This document shows positions 13,830-21,173 of a stretch of DNA of 30,281 nucleotides, one piece after another (within the stretch, counting starts at the first letter, position 1; every line of letters begins with the position of its first letter). The notes below the pieces were generated by a model. The model saw only the letters and a list, made by a program, of their open reading frames with translations, did no database searches and had not been told where the DNA came from. The position numbers and the translations under genes were made by a program. The DNA comes from a virus, in the IMG/VR virus record IMGVR_UViG_3300045003_000045, positions 1-30,281 of that record; one strand, given 5' to 3'.

Positions 13830-14468
13830 ATGAGCAAAGAAATTACCGCAATCGATTACGATAGCCTTTTAAAAGTCTTTATAAGCAAAGATGAATTGAG
13901 ACCTCAAATGATGCAAGCAAATACCGTTGGCGATAAAACGTATGCTACTGATGGACATTCGCTTATTATCATACCAAACGATTATTTGCGACAAACATAC
14001 CAAGCCCATCCGAAGACCCCCAAATATCAGGCAGTAATCGATCAGATAAATCCTTGCGAACCCATTACTTTTAAAGACACCGATCTTTTCAAAGCACTTC
14101 AAGTGCATCCAAAAGTTTACGACACGGCACCATGCGATAAATGTGACGGTGAAGGAGAATGTAATCATTGCGGCGCTAAGTGCGAAGAATGCGATGGTGA
14201 CGGATGGGTAGAAGATAGACGCTTACCAATGGTTTATAGCGATGAAGCAACCATTCAAATCGGGGATAAATATTATACACCCCTTCAATTAGGTAAGCTC
14301 GAAAAAGTGATTATTGAACTAATGGAGGAAACATTCCAGATAATTGGATTTTCAGGTGCCGCAGCGCTATTTAAGGTTGGCGCGATAGAAATTATTATAG
14401 CACGTATGGACGTGGAAGGCCGCGAAGAAAAATATCCCAATTGTGAACTGAAACCGATAACCCCCTAA
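13830..14468 (+). CDS. possible sliding-clamp-like protein with internal zinc-binding repeats
   Basis: A 212-residue protein. 'TYATDGHSLIIIP' (37-49) resembles the 'ATDGHRL' signature of bacterial beta clamps, and the end, 'AALFKVGAIEIIIARM', resembles the closing strands of a clamp domain. Between them, at about 102-126, lies a DnaJ-like cysteine cluster of CxxCxGxG form ('CDKCDGEGECNHC' and 'CEECDGDGW'). One reading is a single clamp domain with an inserted zinc module. The alternative is an unrelated DnaJ-zinc-finger-like protein. It starts without strong Shine-Dalgarno 37 bp after the previous gene. Confidence 0.6.
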   Translation: MSKEITAIDYDSLLKVFISKDELRPQMMQANTVGDKTYATDGHSLIIIPNDYLRQTYQAHPKTPKYQAVIDQINPCEPITFKDTDLFKALQVHPKVYDTAPCDKCDGEGECNHCGAKCEECDGDGWVEDRRLPMVYSDEATIQIGDKYYTPLQLGKLEKVIIELMEETFQIIGFSGAAALFKVGAIEIIIARMDVEGREEKYPNCELKPITP

Positions 14469-14471
14469 CCC

Positions 14472-14804
14472 ATGTACACAAACCCACAACCCACTATCCA
14501 AGAAATGAACCGCACTATAGCTGAGTTCGACGGATGGATATATACCGAATCAGGTAAATCAGCAAAGAAAGGAAAGAACGGTAATAGCTATCCTTCAAAC
14601 GCTATCCGATATCATGACAAATGGTTCTGGCTAAAACCGGTCATAGATAAGATATTCACCTATGCCTTAGCTTATCCGGAACAGGTTAAACCTATTATCG
14701 AAATGCGGATAGTGGTTCATATCAAAGCAGCTCATGAAAAAGTATATGAGTTTGCAAAATGGTATTTGGAAAATGAAAAACCAACAAAAAAGGCCGGCCT
14801 ATAA
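14472..14804 (+). CDS. hypothetical protein, phage ABA-sandwich-like
   Basis: A 110-residue protein. 'MNRTIAEFDGW' at the front, aromatic 'RYHDKWFWLKPVIDKI' in the middle and a helical 'AAHEKVYEFAKWYLENEK' end fit the small 'phage ABA sandwich' proteins found in many prophages, whose function is not known. It starts 3 bp after the previous stop. A perfect 10-bp palindrome AGGCCGGCCT (14791-14800) lies in its last codons. Confidence 0.6.
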   Translation: MYTNPQPTIQEMNRTIAEFDGWIYTESGKSAKKGKNGNSYPSNAIRYHDKWFWLKPVIDKIFTYALAYPEQVKPIIEMRIVVHIKAAHEKVYEFAKWYLENEKPTKKAGL

Positions 14805-14825
14805 CTAAAATTGTGAAGAAATGAA

Positions 14826-15104
14826 ATGATGAAACCCCGGTTCCCTTCAATATGCTCATGGTGCTCATATGGCTGTACCCTGCCGAAAGATAACTCGGCA
14901 GGAGCAATAACATGGTGTTCAAATGACCATTTTGATAATAAAGGGGAAAATAACTGGCCTAATAAAAGCGAATGTGACGATTTGGAGATTGAAAAAGGCG
15001 TCACGCAACTTGAAATAAATTATTGGCGATATGCATGGAAGGTAGTTGCATTGAATAATACGCTAATAAATCACTCTATTAAAATGTTGAATGAAATAAA
15101 ATGA
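14826..15104 (+). CDS. hypothetical protein
   Basis: A 92-residue protein with four cysteines in the first half ('CSWCSYGC' and 'WCSNDH'), which could bind a metal, and a mixed helical second half ('YWRYAWKVVALNNTLINHS'). No family recognised. Two consecutive ATG codons (14826 and 14829) could start it. It ends with a 4-bp overlap with the lipoprotein-like gene. Confidence 0.55.
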   Translation: MMKPRFPSICSWCSYGCTLPKDNSAGAITWCSNDHFDNKGENNWPNKSECDDLEIEKGVTQLEINYWRYAWKVVALNNTLINHSIKMLNEIK

Positions 15105-15472
15105 AACACCTGATAGCCCTCACAATACTCTTTGCTGCCTGCCATCCGGTAAGGAACATGCAGGTATCTATCCCGGAAACCTATAAAGGGTATGGTCTAA
15201 AAGATACCCTTTGCATATACAACGGAACATCGGTTTATAAAATACCTATATATACTCCTTTTGCTTTGTTTTCCACTGAGGACAAAATCGACACCATTCA
15301 CGAAGTAATGTTTATATCAACCCGAGTACCAGGTATAGGCGTAGCCCATTACGGACTGGCTATAGTCAGAAACGGCATATGCATTACCCATATGGATTGT
15401 CATGGACATGTCTTGAAACCATCAGTGTACGTGTGGAGTTGTGAAACGGAAAGGAAAAGGAGGGGACAATGA
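15101..15472 (+). CDS. putative small lipoprotein
   Basis: A 123-residue protein. The N-terminus 'MKHLIALTILFAAC' is a short lipoprotein signal peptide with the lipobox FAAC and Cys14 as the likely lipidation site. Mature residues include many aromatic and beta-forming stretches and one 'HYGLAIVRNGICITH' strand pair. It may be an envelope protein, for instance a superinfection-exclusion or conversion protein, but it lies inside the replication and accessory operon, so it is expressed in lytic growth. No family recognised. It overlaps genes on both sides by 4 bp. Confidence 0.55.
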   Translation: MKHLIALTILFAACHPVRNMQVSIPETYKGYGLKDTLCIYNGTSVYKIPIYTPFALFSTEDKIDTIHEVMFISTRVPGIGVAHYGLAIVRNGICITHMDCHGHVLKPSVYVWSCETERKRRGQ

Positions 15473-15867
15473 ATAGAGAAATAAAATACCGCGCATGGGA
15501 CGGTAAACAAATGCACCATAGTCCTGCACTATCGGAAGGTGCGCAGCATTTGGCAAGTTGGTTTGAGGCTCATTCTGTTTTCGGGCCTGAAGGGAAAGAA
15601 AGCGTTTTCATGGATTTCTCAGGCATTAGCGATAAGAAAGGCAAAGAAGTTTATGAAGGAGATATAATTGATTTGTCAGGGAAGTATAAATACAAAGTTG
15701 TCTTTGAAGATGCAAAGTTTGTATGCTACCATCTTACTAATCCTGAATGGGGTCGCTGGGGTGATTTAAGAAGGTTAACCGATTCTGATTTTATTGACTA
15801 TCGCTGGGAAGTAATCGGCAACATCTATGAGAACCCGGAACTATTAAACAAAATACAAAACAACTAA
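15469..15867 (+). CDS. YopX-like protein
   Basis: A 132-residue protein. 'REIKYRAWDGKQMHH' opening, 'MDFSGISDKKGKEVYEGDII' in the middle and 'WEVIGNIYENPELL' at the end are the conserved blocks of the YopX family, first named from Bacillus phage SPbeta and very common in phages. The function is not known; the family forms a beta-rich decamer in solved structures. All blocks are present and the length is normal. It overlaps the lipoprotein-like gene by 4 bp. Confidence 0.85.
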   Translation: MNREIKYRAWDGKQMHHSPALSEGAQHLASWFEAHSVFGPEGKESVFMDFSGISDKKGKEVYEGDIIDLSGKYKYKVVFEDAKFVCYHLTNPEWGRWGDLRRLTDSDFIDYRWEVIGNIYENPELLNKIQNN

Positions 15868-15884
15868 AAAGGAAGGGAAATAAA

Positions 15885-16313
15885 ATGACACCGGAAGAAC
15901 TATTAAAACCGCGCTTTATTGTTATTCTGCCGTGGCCGAATGGTAGTTATGAACGGGGACAAGTTTGCGACGTATTCGAATCGGACGGCAAATTAAAGTT
16001 ATGTGGAGATAGCAAGATTGAACCGGAAAAATGGCTTTCACATTTCAGAAAAGCGAAATGGTATGAGCATAGAACCATTGAACAATTGACTTCAATAAAG
16101 TACATGAGAATATTGGAAGGTAAGAGCAATTATTATGTACCCGGAGATATTGTAGAAGTCAAAGGCATGACATATAATAATCCGGTTTTGATCAATGGAG
16201 AGCATAACATTCTCTTTGATCTCAAAGGGCACCACTTCCCTGCATCACAATTAGAACCCGCAACCAAACAGCAATACGAGACGCGGGAAAACTATCTAAA
16301 GCAAAAACAATGA
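15885..16313 (+). CDS. hypothetical protein
   Basis: A 142-residue protein with an N-terminal beta-rich half ('RFIVILPWPNGSYERGQVCD') and a C-terminal half that again looks like beta strands ('YYVPGDIVEVKGMTYNNPVL'). It may contain a duplicated small barrel-like domain, since 'G.vcdvf' in the first half and 'GDIVEVK' in the second are in similar places. No family recognised. Its stop overlaps the next start by 4 bp. Confidence 0.6.
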   Translation: MTPEELLKPRFIVILPWPNGSYERGQVCDVFESDGKLKLCGDSKIEPEKWLSHFRKAKWYEHRTIEQLTSIKYMRILEGKSNYYVPGDIVEVKGMTYNNPVLINGEHNILFDLKGHHFPASQLEPATKQQYETRENYLKQKQ

Positions 16314-16681
16314 GTATAGCCACTAAATGCACTTGCTATATGTCCATAAGCGGATATTGTAATTCAAGTGTTAAAGAATGCAGGCAATTACACCGAACAA
16401 TGGAGAATAACACCAATAACACCTTACCTGCGTCTGTGCAGGAACAGATAGAAAAAGAATCACTAGCTAAATATAAATGCAAACTGAACGGAACTGCTTC
16501 GCATTATAATCATCAAAATGCCTGTAGAAAAGGCTATATCGCAGGTGCCACAGAATACGCCCTAAAACTCGAACAGGCAAAGAAGCTGCTTGAAAGGATA
16601 TTATCCCGGTATAACGAAGGAATATTACCAGAATGGACTATCTATAACGATATAAAAACATTTTTAGATGGAAGTAAATAA
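16310..16681 (+). CDS. hypothetical protein
   Basis: A 123-residue protein. The N-terminal part carries several cysteines and the C-terminal part is helical with 'GYIAGATEYALKLEQAKKLL', a pattern I associate with small phage proteins that have a 'GY..GA..ea' motif. The gene after it has the similar 'GYCAGAIEWAKK'. The two may share this helical domain. It overlaps neighbours by 4 and 14 bp. Function unknown. Confidence 0.6.
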   Translation: MSIATKCTCYMSISGYCNSSVKECRQLHRTMENNTNNTLPASVQEQIEKESLAKYKCKLNGTASHYNHQNACRKGYIAGATEYALKLEQAKKLLERILSRYNEGILPEWTIYNDIKTFLDGSK

Positions 16682-17342
16682 AGAACTAACTGCCGAAACA
16701 TTGGCTATTATAGATATGGAGGCGAACGATTATTTAGCCCGAAAAGGAATAAACTTTTCTGATGATTCATGGCAAGGCTATTGCGCGGGCGCTATTGAAT
16801 GGGCTAAAAAGTGCAAGTCATTAAAAGAGGAAAACTCCCGCCTAAAACAAGCCCAACAAGCAATATGGGTGAAGGCGAGTGAACCGAACATCAAAGAAGG
16901 TGAATATGTTGCAAAGTTTTTTGCAACGGAAATGAATCTTATTCACCCCTTTGTTGGAATGGCTTTTGTTGAGAAAGATTTCATAAGATTATGCTGCCCG
17001 GGCCATTATGATAAAAAATGGCGTAAAGGCCATGAAGAACTTCAACACGTACAAATCCTCCATGAATCTTCTTCCACCTCCAATTACTCAGCACTAAAAG
17101 AAGAAAACGAAAAGCTGAACGAATCCTGCAAAAAACTATTTGATCAAAATACTCGCTTCTATAACGACTATGTGGCACTAAAAGAAAAGGCCGCTAAGAT
17201 GGAAGAAGTATTAAAGCAGGTTCATGCCGATGCTAAATATGGAATACCTGTCGATCTGGCTATCGGGACCAAAGCCGGTGTTGCCTGCATGAAAATTGAA
17301 AAGTTAACACGCGAATGGGAAAAGGAGGAAGGCAATGGATAA
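16668..17342 (+). CDS. coiled-coil phage protein with DUF551-like middle
   Basis: A 224-residue protein. The N-terminus has the same 'GYCAGAIEWAKK' motif as the preceding gene, followed by coiled coil 'SLKEENSRLKQAQQ' (about 45-62). The middle, 'IWVKASEPNIKEGEYVAKFF', resembles DUF551-type domains ('WI...lP..g..V'). A second coiled coil, at about 143-185, follows. The function is unknown. It overlaps the gene before by 14 bp and the DUF1643 gene by 8 bp. Confidence 0.65.
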   Translation: MEVNKELTAETLAIIDMEANDYLARKGINFSDDSWQGYCAGAIEWAKKCKSLKEENSRLKQAQQAIWVKASEPNIKEGEYVAKFFATEMNLIHPFVGMAFVEKDFIRLCCPGHYDKKWRKGHEELQHVQILHESSSTSNYSALKEENEKLNESCKKLFDQNTRFYNDYVALKEKAAKMEEVLKQVHADAKYGIPVDLAIGTKAGVACMKIEKLTREWEKEEGNG

Positions 17343-17817
17343 TGCACCAGCCGGCGCCGAATTTAGCCCATGTGGTAAATACCGGTATGCGCTTTGGCGA
17401 ATATGGGATGACACCAAACCGAAGGTTATGTTCATTGGCCTTAATCCCTCCACCGCGGGCAAATGGAAGAACGGCCCTACAATAAGACGCGTAATGTCAT
17501 TCGCTCAGCACTGGGACTTTGGCGGCGTTTACATGGTGAACCTATTCGCATTTGTAACAGCTTATCCCAATGAGCTTATGATATGCGATGACCCGATAAA
17601 CGGAAATGATGAATGGTTACCAAAGATCAGTAGCTTATGCAGCGAGATAATATTCGCATGGGGGAATTTTAAAGAGGCGCAGGACCGGGCAAAGAAAGTC
17701 ATTGAAATGTTTCCGAATGCGAAGGCGCTGCATATCAATAAAAATGGTTCACCGAAGCATCCGTTATATGTAAGGGGCGATGTCGTACCAATTAAATTTA
17801 GGGAGGAAGGCAAATGA
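17335..17817 (+). CDS. DUF1643 protein
   Basis: A 160-residue protein. 'CGKYRYALWRIWDDTKPKVM' followed by 'FIGLNPSTA' and 'GPTIRRVMSFAQHWDFGGVY' are the signature of DUF1643, together with 'VNLFAFVTAYPNEL' and the late 'AWGNF' and 'HPLYV' blocks. The fold has been compared with uracil-DNA glycosylase-like proteins, but the role is not known. It is complete. Its stop overlaps the next small gene by 4 bp. Confidence 0.85.
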   Translation: MDNAPAGAEFSPCGKYRYALWRIWDDTKPKVMFIGLNPSTAGKWKNGPTIRRVMSFAQHWDFGGVYMVNLFAFVTAYPNELMICDDPINGNDEWLPKISSLCSEIIFAWGNFKEAQDRAKKVIEMFPNAKALHINKNGSPKHPLYVRGDVVPIKFREEGK

Positions 17818-17891
17818 GAATCGCCAATATTGAAGTGCCGGCATTGCGGGGAAGAGAAGGTTTAATTTTTAACCACAATAATAAAAAATGA
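17814..17891 (+). CDS. 25-residue micro-ORF in the operon
   Basis: A short frame from ATG 17814 to TGA 17891 encoding MRIANIEVPALRGREGLIFN and five more residues. Its start overlaps the DUF1643 stop (ATGA), a GGAGGAAGG sequence lies just upstream, and its stop overlaps the next start by 4 bp. This perfect tiling with overlap at both ends is strong support for translation. The product has no known family. It may only couple translation of the two flanking genes. Confidence 0.5.
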   Translation: MRIANIEVPALRGREGLIFNHNNKK

Positions 17892-18145
17892 AACAAATCC
17901 GACTGCTCGAAATGGCGAGCGAAGAAATCAAACAGTTAAGACATCAGAACCAGTTAATGGCCGCAAAACTTGAAGTATACGACGGCTTAATGCTATTATT
18001 CAGAACGGAACCGAACCACCAGGAACACGGCATGATGCACCCCGATATCATGTATGAACTGAATAAATACATTGAATACGAAAAGAGTAAAGACGCATCA
18101 AAAGAAATGGAAGCTCCGCGCATAGCAAGGGCAAAAGACGAATAA
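17888..18145 (+). CDS. coiled-coil hypothetical protein
   Basis: An 85-residue protein. 'EEIKQLRHQNQLMAAKLEVY' forms a short coiled coil, followed by a 'GLMLLF.TEP' segment and another helix with 'DIMYELNKYIEYEK'. Very similar small proteins ('...L...N..m.akv...d....lf.t.p') are common in Bacteroidetes phages and have no known function. It is the last gene of the accessory operon, since a hairpin and a gap follow. Confidence 0.65.
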   Translation: MKQIRLLEMASEEIKQLRHQNQLMAAKLEVYDGLMLLFRTEPNHQEHGMMHPDIMYELNKYIEYEKSKDASKEMEAPRIARAKDE

Positions 18146-18150
18146 CCCAC

Positions 18151-18170
18151 GGCCGGCATTATCCCCGGCC
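18151..18170 (+). promoter_or_regulatory. GGCCGG/CCGGCC hairpin
   Basis: GGCCGG at 18151-18156 pairs with CCGGCC at 18165-18170 around an 8-nt loop, followed by TCTAATACT. No T-run follows, so it is a weak terminator or an RNA-stability element. It lies between the end of the accessory operon and the regulator genes. Confidence 0.5.
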
Positions 18171-18185
18171 TCTAATACTAAAACT

Positions 18186-18374
18186 ATGGAAAACCAAATA
18201 ATAGAATTAATTAGAGAAGGTAAATCGAATAAAGAGATTGCAGCCGCCACTAACTCTACCGAAGGGGCGATAAAAGATCGCATTCATCGGCTGCTGAGAA
18301 AATATAATTGTAAGAATAGAATACAGCTTGCCTTTCACGCAACTACTGTTCCACACGGAACTATCGAAAGATAG
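18186..18374 (+). CDS. LuxR-type stand-alone helix-turn-helix protein
   Basis: A 62-residue protein that is almost only a GerE/LuxR-type HTH: 'EGKSNKEIAAATNSTEGAIK' followed by 'DRIHRLLRKYNCKNRIQLA'. The pattern 'G.sNkEIA...n.tegtVk.hi..il.Kl...nR.ql' is complete. Stand-alone domains of this kind act as activators or repressors. It sits directly before the XRE gene and terminase operon, so it is a candidate late-gene regulator and may recognise the motif described at 18832, although no binding is shown. Confidence 0.8.
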   Translation: MENQIIELIREGKSNKEIAAATNSTEGAIKDRIHRLLRKYNCKNRIQLAFHATTVPHGTIER

Positions 18375-18401
18375 GCGTTAGTAAATAAATATTCCAAACC
18401 T

Positions 18402-18821
18402 ATGGGCCAATTTGTAGTATACACCGAAATCGGTGGTTTTAAGTATTTCCTTCGATTCCACGATGCTTTTTACACGTTGGAAGGCCTGATCAACAATGCA
18501 ACGGATTTTGAAACAATTGAGGCGGCAAGGGAATCGGCGCCAACCGACCCCCGATTCGAGGTGCAGCCAACCGGCGAGCAGCCTAAATACCAAAAAATAC
18601 CTCTGCGTGACCGGTTGAAGGAACTACGTACCGCCGCCGGCCATACCCAGCAACAGGTAGCAAACATGTTAAACCTCCATATCAAAACCTACCAGGCGTA
18701 CGAGCAGGGGACGTGCTTTCCAACGAACGATGGCATTATCTCTCTCGCAAAGTTCTTCGGCATAACGATTCAGGAACTTGTTAAAGGCAAAATGGTTTCA
18801 GAAACACGGATTTTGTGCTAA
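18402..18821 (+). CDS. XRE-family DNA-binding protein
   Basis: A 139-residue protein. The C-terminal part from about residue 65 is a classic XRE HTH: 'LRDRLKELRTAAGHTQQQVA' then 'NMLNLHIKTYQAYEQGTCFP'. The N-terminal 60 residues form an unrecognised beta-rich domain ('FVVYTEIGGFKYFLRFHDAF'). It may be an effector domain. It ends near the promoter-like sequence of the terminase operon, so it is a second candidate late regulator. The order (unknown domain before HTH) is unlike CI. Confidence 0.8.
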   Translation: MGQFVVYTEIGGFKYFLRFHDAFYTLEGLINNATDFETIEAARESAPTDPRFEVQPTGEQPKYQKIPLRDRLKELRTAAGHTQQQVANMLNLHIKTYQAYEQGTCFPTNDGIISLAKFFGITIQELVKGKMVSETRILC

Positions 18822-18844
18822 TTTTGAATTGCTAAAATATTTAG
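18819..18844 (+). promoter_or_regulatory. promoter-like box and GCTAAA-N3-TTTAG site before terS
   Basis: TAATTTTG at 18819-18826 fits the Bacteroidetes -7 consensus. Five bases later GCTAAA-ATA-TTTAG (18831-18844) gives a 13-bp inverted repeat, and the terS start codon is 6 bp farther on. The site would lie near the transcription start, so a protein bound there could block the promoter. No -33 element is obvious. Confidence 0.5.
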
Positions 18845-18850
18845 TATTTA

Positions 18851-19366
18851 ATGGCTGGACGACCAACGGAATATAAAGACGAGTATTGTATACAGGTGGA
18901 AAAGCTGTGTAAGCTAGGTGCCACCGATAAGGAAATTGCCGATTTTTTTGACGTGGAAGAATCAACAATAAATAACTGGAAAATAGCACATCCTGAATTT
19001 TTGGAGTCAGTTAAGAAAGGAAAAATTTGGGCAGATGCCGAAGTAGCTCATTCCTTCCATAAAAGAGCAACCGGTTACAAATACGACGAGGTCACTTATG
19101 AGAAAATTGCCGAAGCTGAAGATGGCATGAAGGTTGACAATGAGGGAGATATCGAAGACACGAAAAAGGAAATATACAAACGTAAGGTCGTGACCAAAGA
19201 GGTGCCACCCGATGGCGGATCTGCATTAAACTGGTTGAAGAATCGCCAAAAGGATAAATGGCGTGATAAACAGGAGATAGAAAGTACAAACATTAACTAC
19301 AATTCTAAGGATTTAACCCCTGATGAAATAAAAGCCATTGGCAAGGCCCTGGAGGATGAATGTTGA
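18851..19366 (+). CDS. terminase small subunit
   Basis: A 171-residue protein. The N-terminal 'GRPTEYKDEYCIQVEKLCKL' and 'GATDKEIADFFDVEESTINN' with 'WKIAHPEF' is the HTH of terminase small subunits, which recognise the packaging site. The middle part reads 'ATGYKYDEVTYEKI', with a beta hairpin 'YKRKVVTKEVPPDGGSALNW', and the end 'LKNRQKDKWRDK' is typical of the family (the 'FWLKNR.pe.Wrdk' motif). It is followed directly by the large subunit, with an overlap of 11 bp. Length is normal. Confidence 0.9.
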   Translation: MAGRPTEYKDEYCIQVEKLCKLGATDKEIADFFDVEESTINNWKIAHPEFLESVKKGKIWADAEVAHSFHKRATGYKYDEVTYEKIAEAEDGMKVDNEGDIEDTKKEIYKRKVVTKEVPPDGGSALNWLKNRQKDKWRDKQEIESTNINYNSKDLTPDEIKAIGKALEDEC

Positions 19367-20990
19367 TGAAGATAAACTCAAAGTATGCCGGTTCAAGTGC
19401 CGGCAATCGCTGTTATTCCAAACCAGGTGGCTATATAAGCAGCGACAGGGCCGAAAATTCATTGTAGCCGAACCCCACAGACTTATTGCGGAAGCTCTTG
19501 AAAAAGTTTTTCGGGGTGAATTAACCCGGCTTATCATCAATATAGCGCCCCGCTACGGGAAAACGGAGTTGGCCGTGAAAAATGCTATTGCTCACGGTTT
19601 GGCATTAAACCCTGCCGCCAAATTCATACATCTTACCTACTCAGCAAAGCTGGCCCTCGATAATTCAGAGGAAGCGAAGGATATTGTTACCAGTGAACCA
19701 TTCCAGCAACTTTTCGACGTACAGATTAAAAAAGACAGCAAGGCAAAAGACAAATGGTATACAACTGCAGGCGGTGGTGTATATGCTGCTGCCACCGGTG
19801 GGCAAGTAACCGGTTTCGGTGCCGGCAAGATCGACGAAGAAACAGAACTCGACGAGGGAACACTCGAAGAATTTTTTCAGGGCATGAACGACTTTATCGC
19901 AAAAGGGGAATTTGGGGGGGCTATCATTATCGACGACCCTATAAAACCGGAAGATGGATACAGCGAGGTAAAAAGAAACCGTGTTAATGACCGGTTTGAA
20001 ACTACAATCCGAAACCGCGCCAATAGCAGAAAAACGCCTATAATCGTTATACAGCAGCGTGTACATGCCAATGATCTTAGCGGCTATCTGATGGAAATTG
20101 AGCCCGGGGAATGGACCGTATTGCGGTTACCGTGCCTTAAAAGCGATGGTACCGCCCTTTGGGAGCTAAAACATACGGTTGATGAACTATTGAAGCTCAA
20201 ACGGATCAACGAGTACATCTTCGAGGCCCAATATCAGCAAAACCCGCAGAAGATCAAAAAAGGTGGCGAATGGCTATCTAATTTCAGCTATAACAGGCAT
20301 GCAAAGAAACTGAAGTACGACAAGGATTACCCGGTACACATATCTATTGATAGCAACGTGTACCCCTATATTGCTATGACCGCCTGGCAGATAATCCCCG
20401 AGGGGCAAAAAACAAAAATTAGGCTCATTCATGAATTGCCTGCAGCGGACCCGGATAACACTGCCACGCGGGCAGGTAAAAAATTGGTGAACTGGCTAGT
20501 TTCAATCGGCTATACCGGTAAAGTCTTCCTATATGGGGATAAGTCCACGAAGAACCGCAACAATATAGACGACAATAAACGCACCTTCTTCATGATCATT
20601 GTCGAGGCCCTGTTAACCGCAGGCTTCAAGGTAGAGGATAAAGTACTCGCTGCCCCGCCTCCTGTACATTCAATAGGGGATTTCGTTAATGCCCTGCTAT
20701 CGGGAGAAATTGAATCTCACGAAATTGAGGTTAATGCTATTTGTCTGACAGCGATTACGGACTTCCAAAACGTGAAGAAGGATGAAAACGGTAATATGCT
20801 GAAAGTCCGAATCAAGCACCCCACTATTGAGGATGTAACCTATGAGAAAGACGGCCACTTCACCGATACCTTTAAGGATTTTATAATTCAAGCTTTTTAT
20901 CCCCTTTACCAGCAATTGGTTAATAAGCACAAAAAGCTAATCCCTGGTGGTATCAGCCAAGTAAACAGGCAATCCAACATTACTTTATAA
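19356..20990 (+). CDS. terminase large subunit
   Basis: About 544 residues from the ATG at 19356; a TTG at 19338 would add six residues. GGAGG touches this ATG directly, so the start is not certain. It packages DNA into proheads using an ATPase motor and a nuclease. The Walker A-like NIAPRYGKTEL lies at about 60-70 and the Walker B motif AIIIDDP at about 188-194. The RNase H-like nuclease half has acidic residues near 332 ('ISIDSNVYP'), 394 ('YGDKST') and 504-508 ('TDTFKDFII'). The form is that of the Mu gp28/P22-type large subunits. It overlaps terS by 11 bp and is followed by a promoter-like region. Confidence 0.9.
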   Translation: MNVDEDKLKVCRFKCRQSLLFQTRWLYKQRQGRKFIVAEPHRLIAEALEKVFRGELTRLIINIAPRYGKTELAVKNAIAHGLALNPAAKFIHLTYSAKLALDNSEEAKDIVTSEPFQQLFDVQIKKDSKAKDKWYTTAGGGVYAAATGGQVTGFGAGKIDEETELDEGTLEEFFQGMNDFIAKGEFGGAIIIDDPIKPEDGYSEVKRNRVNDRFETTIRNRANSRKTPIIVIQQRVHANDLSGYLMEIEPGEWTVLRLPCLKSDGTALWELKHTVDELLKLKRINEYIFEAQYQQNPQKIKKGGEWLSNFSYNRHAKKLKYDKDYPVHISIDSNVYPYIAMTAWQIIPEGQKTKIRLIHELPAADPDNTATRAGKKLVNWLVSIGYTGKVFLYGDKSTKNRNNIDDNKRTFFMIIVEALLTAGFKVEDKVLAAPPPVHSIGDFVNALLSGEIESHEIEVNAICLTAITDFQNVKKDENGNMLKVRIKHPTIEDVTYEKDGHFTDTFKDFIIQAFYPLYQQLVNKHKKLIPGGISQVNRQSNITL

Positions 20991-21026
20991 TATTTTTGTA
21001 CTTTAGCTAAAGAATTTAGTAAAGTA
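20991..21026 (+). promoter_or_regulatory. promoter-like box, palindromes and GCTAAA-N3-TTTAG site
   Basis: TATTTTTG at 20991-20998 fits the -7 consensus. CTTTAGCTAAAG at 21001-21012 is a perfect palindrome. The motif GCTAAA-GAA-TTTAG lies at 21006-21019, and TACTTTA at 20999-21005 pairs with TAAAGTA at 21020-21026. The start codon GTG of the next gene is at 21033. It has the same order as at 18819-18844: -7 box, then the inverted repeat, then the start codon. Confidence 0.5.
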
Positions 21027-21032
21027 AATCCC

Positions 21033-21173
21033 GTGTCATGTAAAAAGATTCAATATTCCAGAAAGAAAGCCAAACGGGTATTGGCAGCCCTTCAGCGAAA
21101 GCATCGATGGGAATGCCGCTGGTATCTATGCCCGTTTTGCAATACTTATCACCTCACAAGTCAACCACGATGA
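21033..21173 (+). CDS. 46-residue zinc-binding phage protein
   Basis: A frame from GTG 21033 to TGA 21173 that is easily missed. It reads 'SCKKIQYSRKKAKRVLAALQ' and then 'RKHRWECRWYLCPFCNTYHL' and 'TSQPR'. The 'y..~K.A...l.a.......~r.~~CP.CN.~HLT' pattern is known from small proteins in many phages, where it forms a zinc knuckle. Its stop overlaps the next gene's ATG by 4 bp, which fixes that start at 21170. It lies directly after the GCTAAA-N3-TTTAG site. Confidence 0.75.
   Translation: MSCKKIQYSRKKAKRVLAALQRKHRWECRWYLCPFCNTYHLTSQPR

Noticed and set aside
21107-21169. Extended start of the gp36-like gene
   Set aside because: Falls within the 46-residue zinc protein gene, whose ATGA overlap marks the start at 21170.
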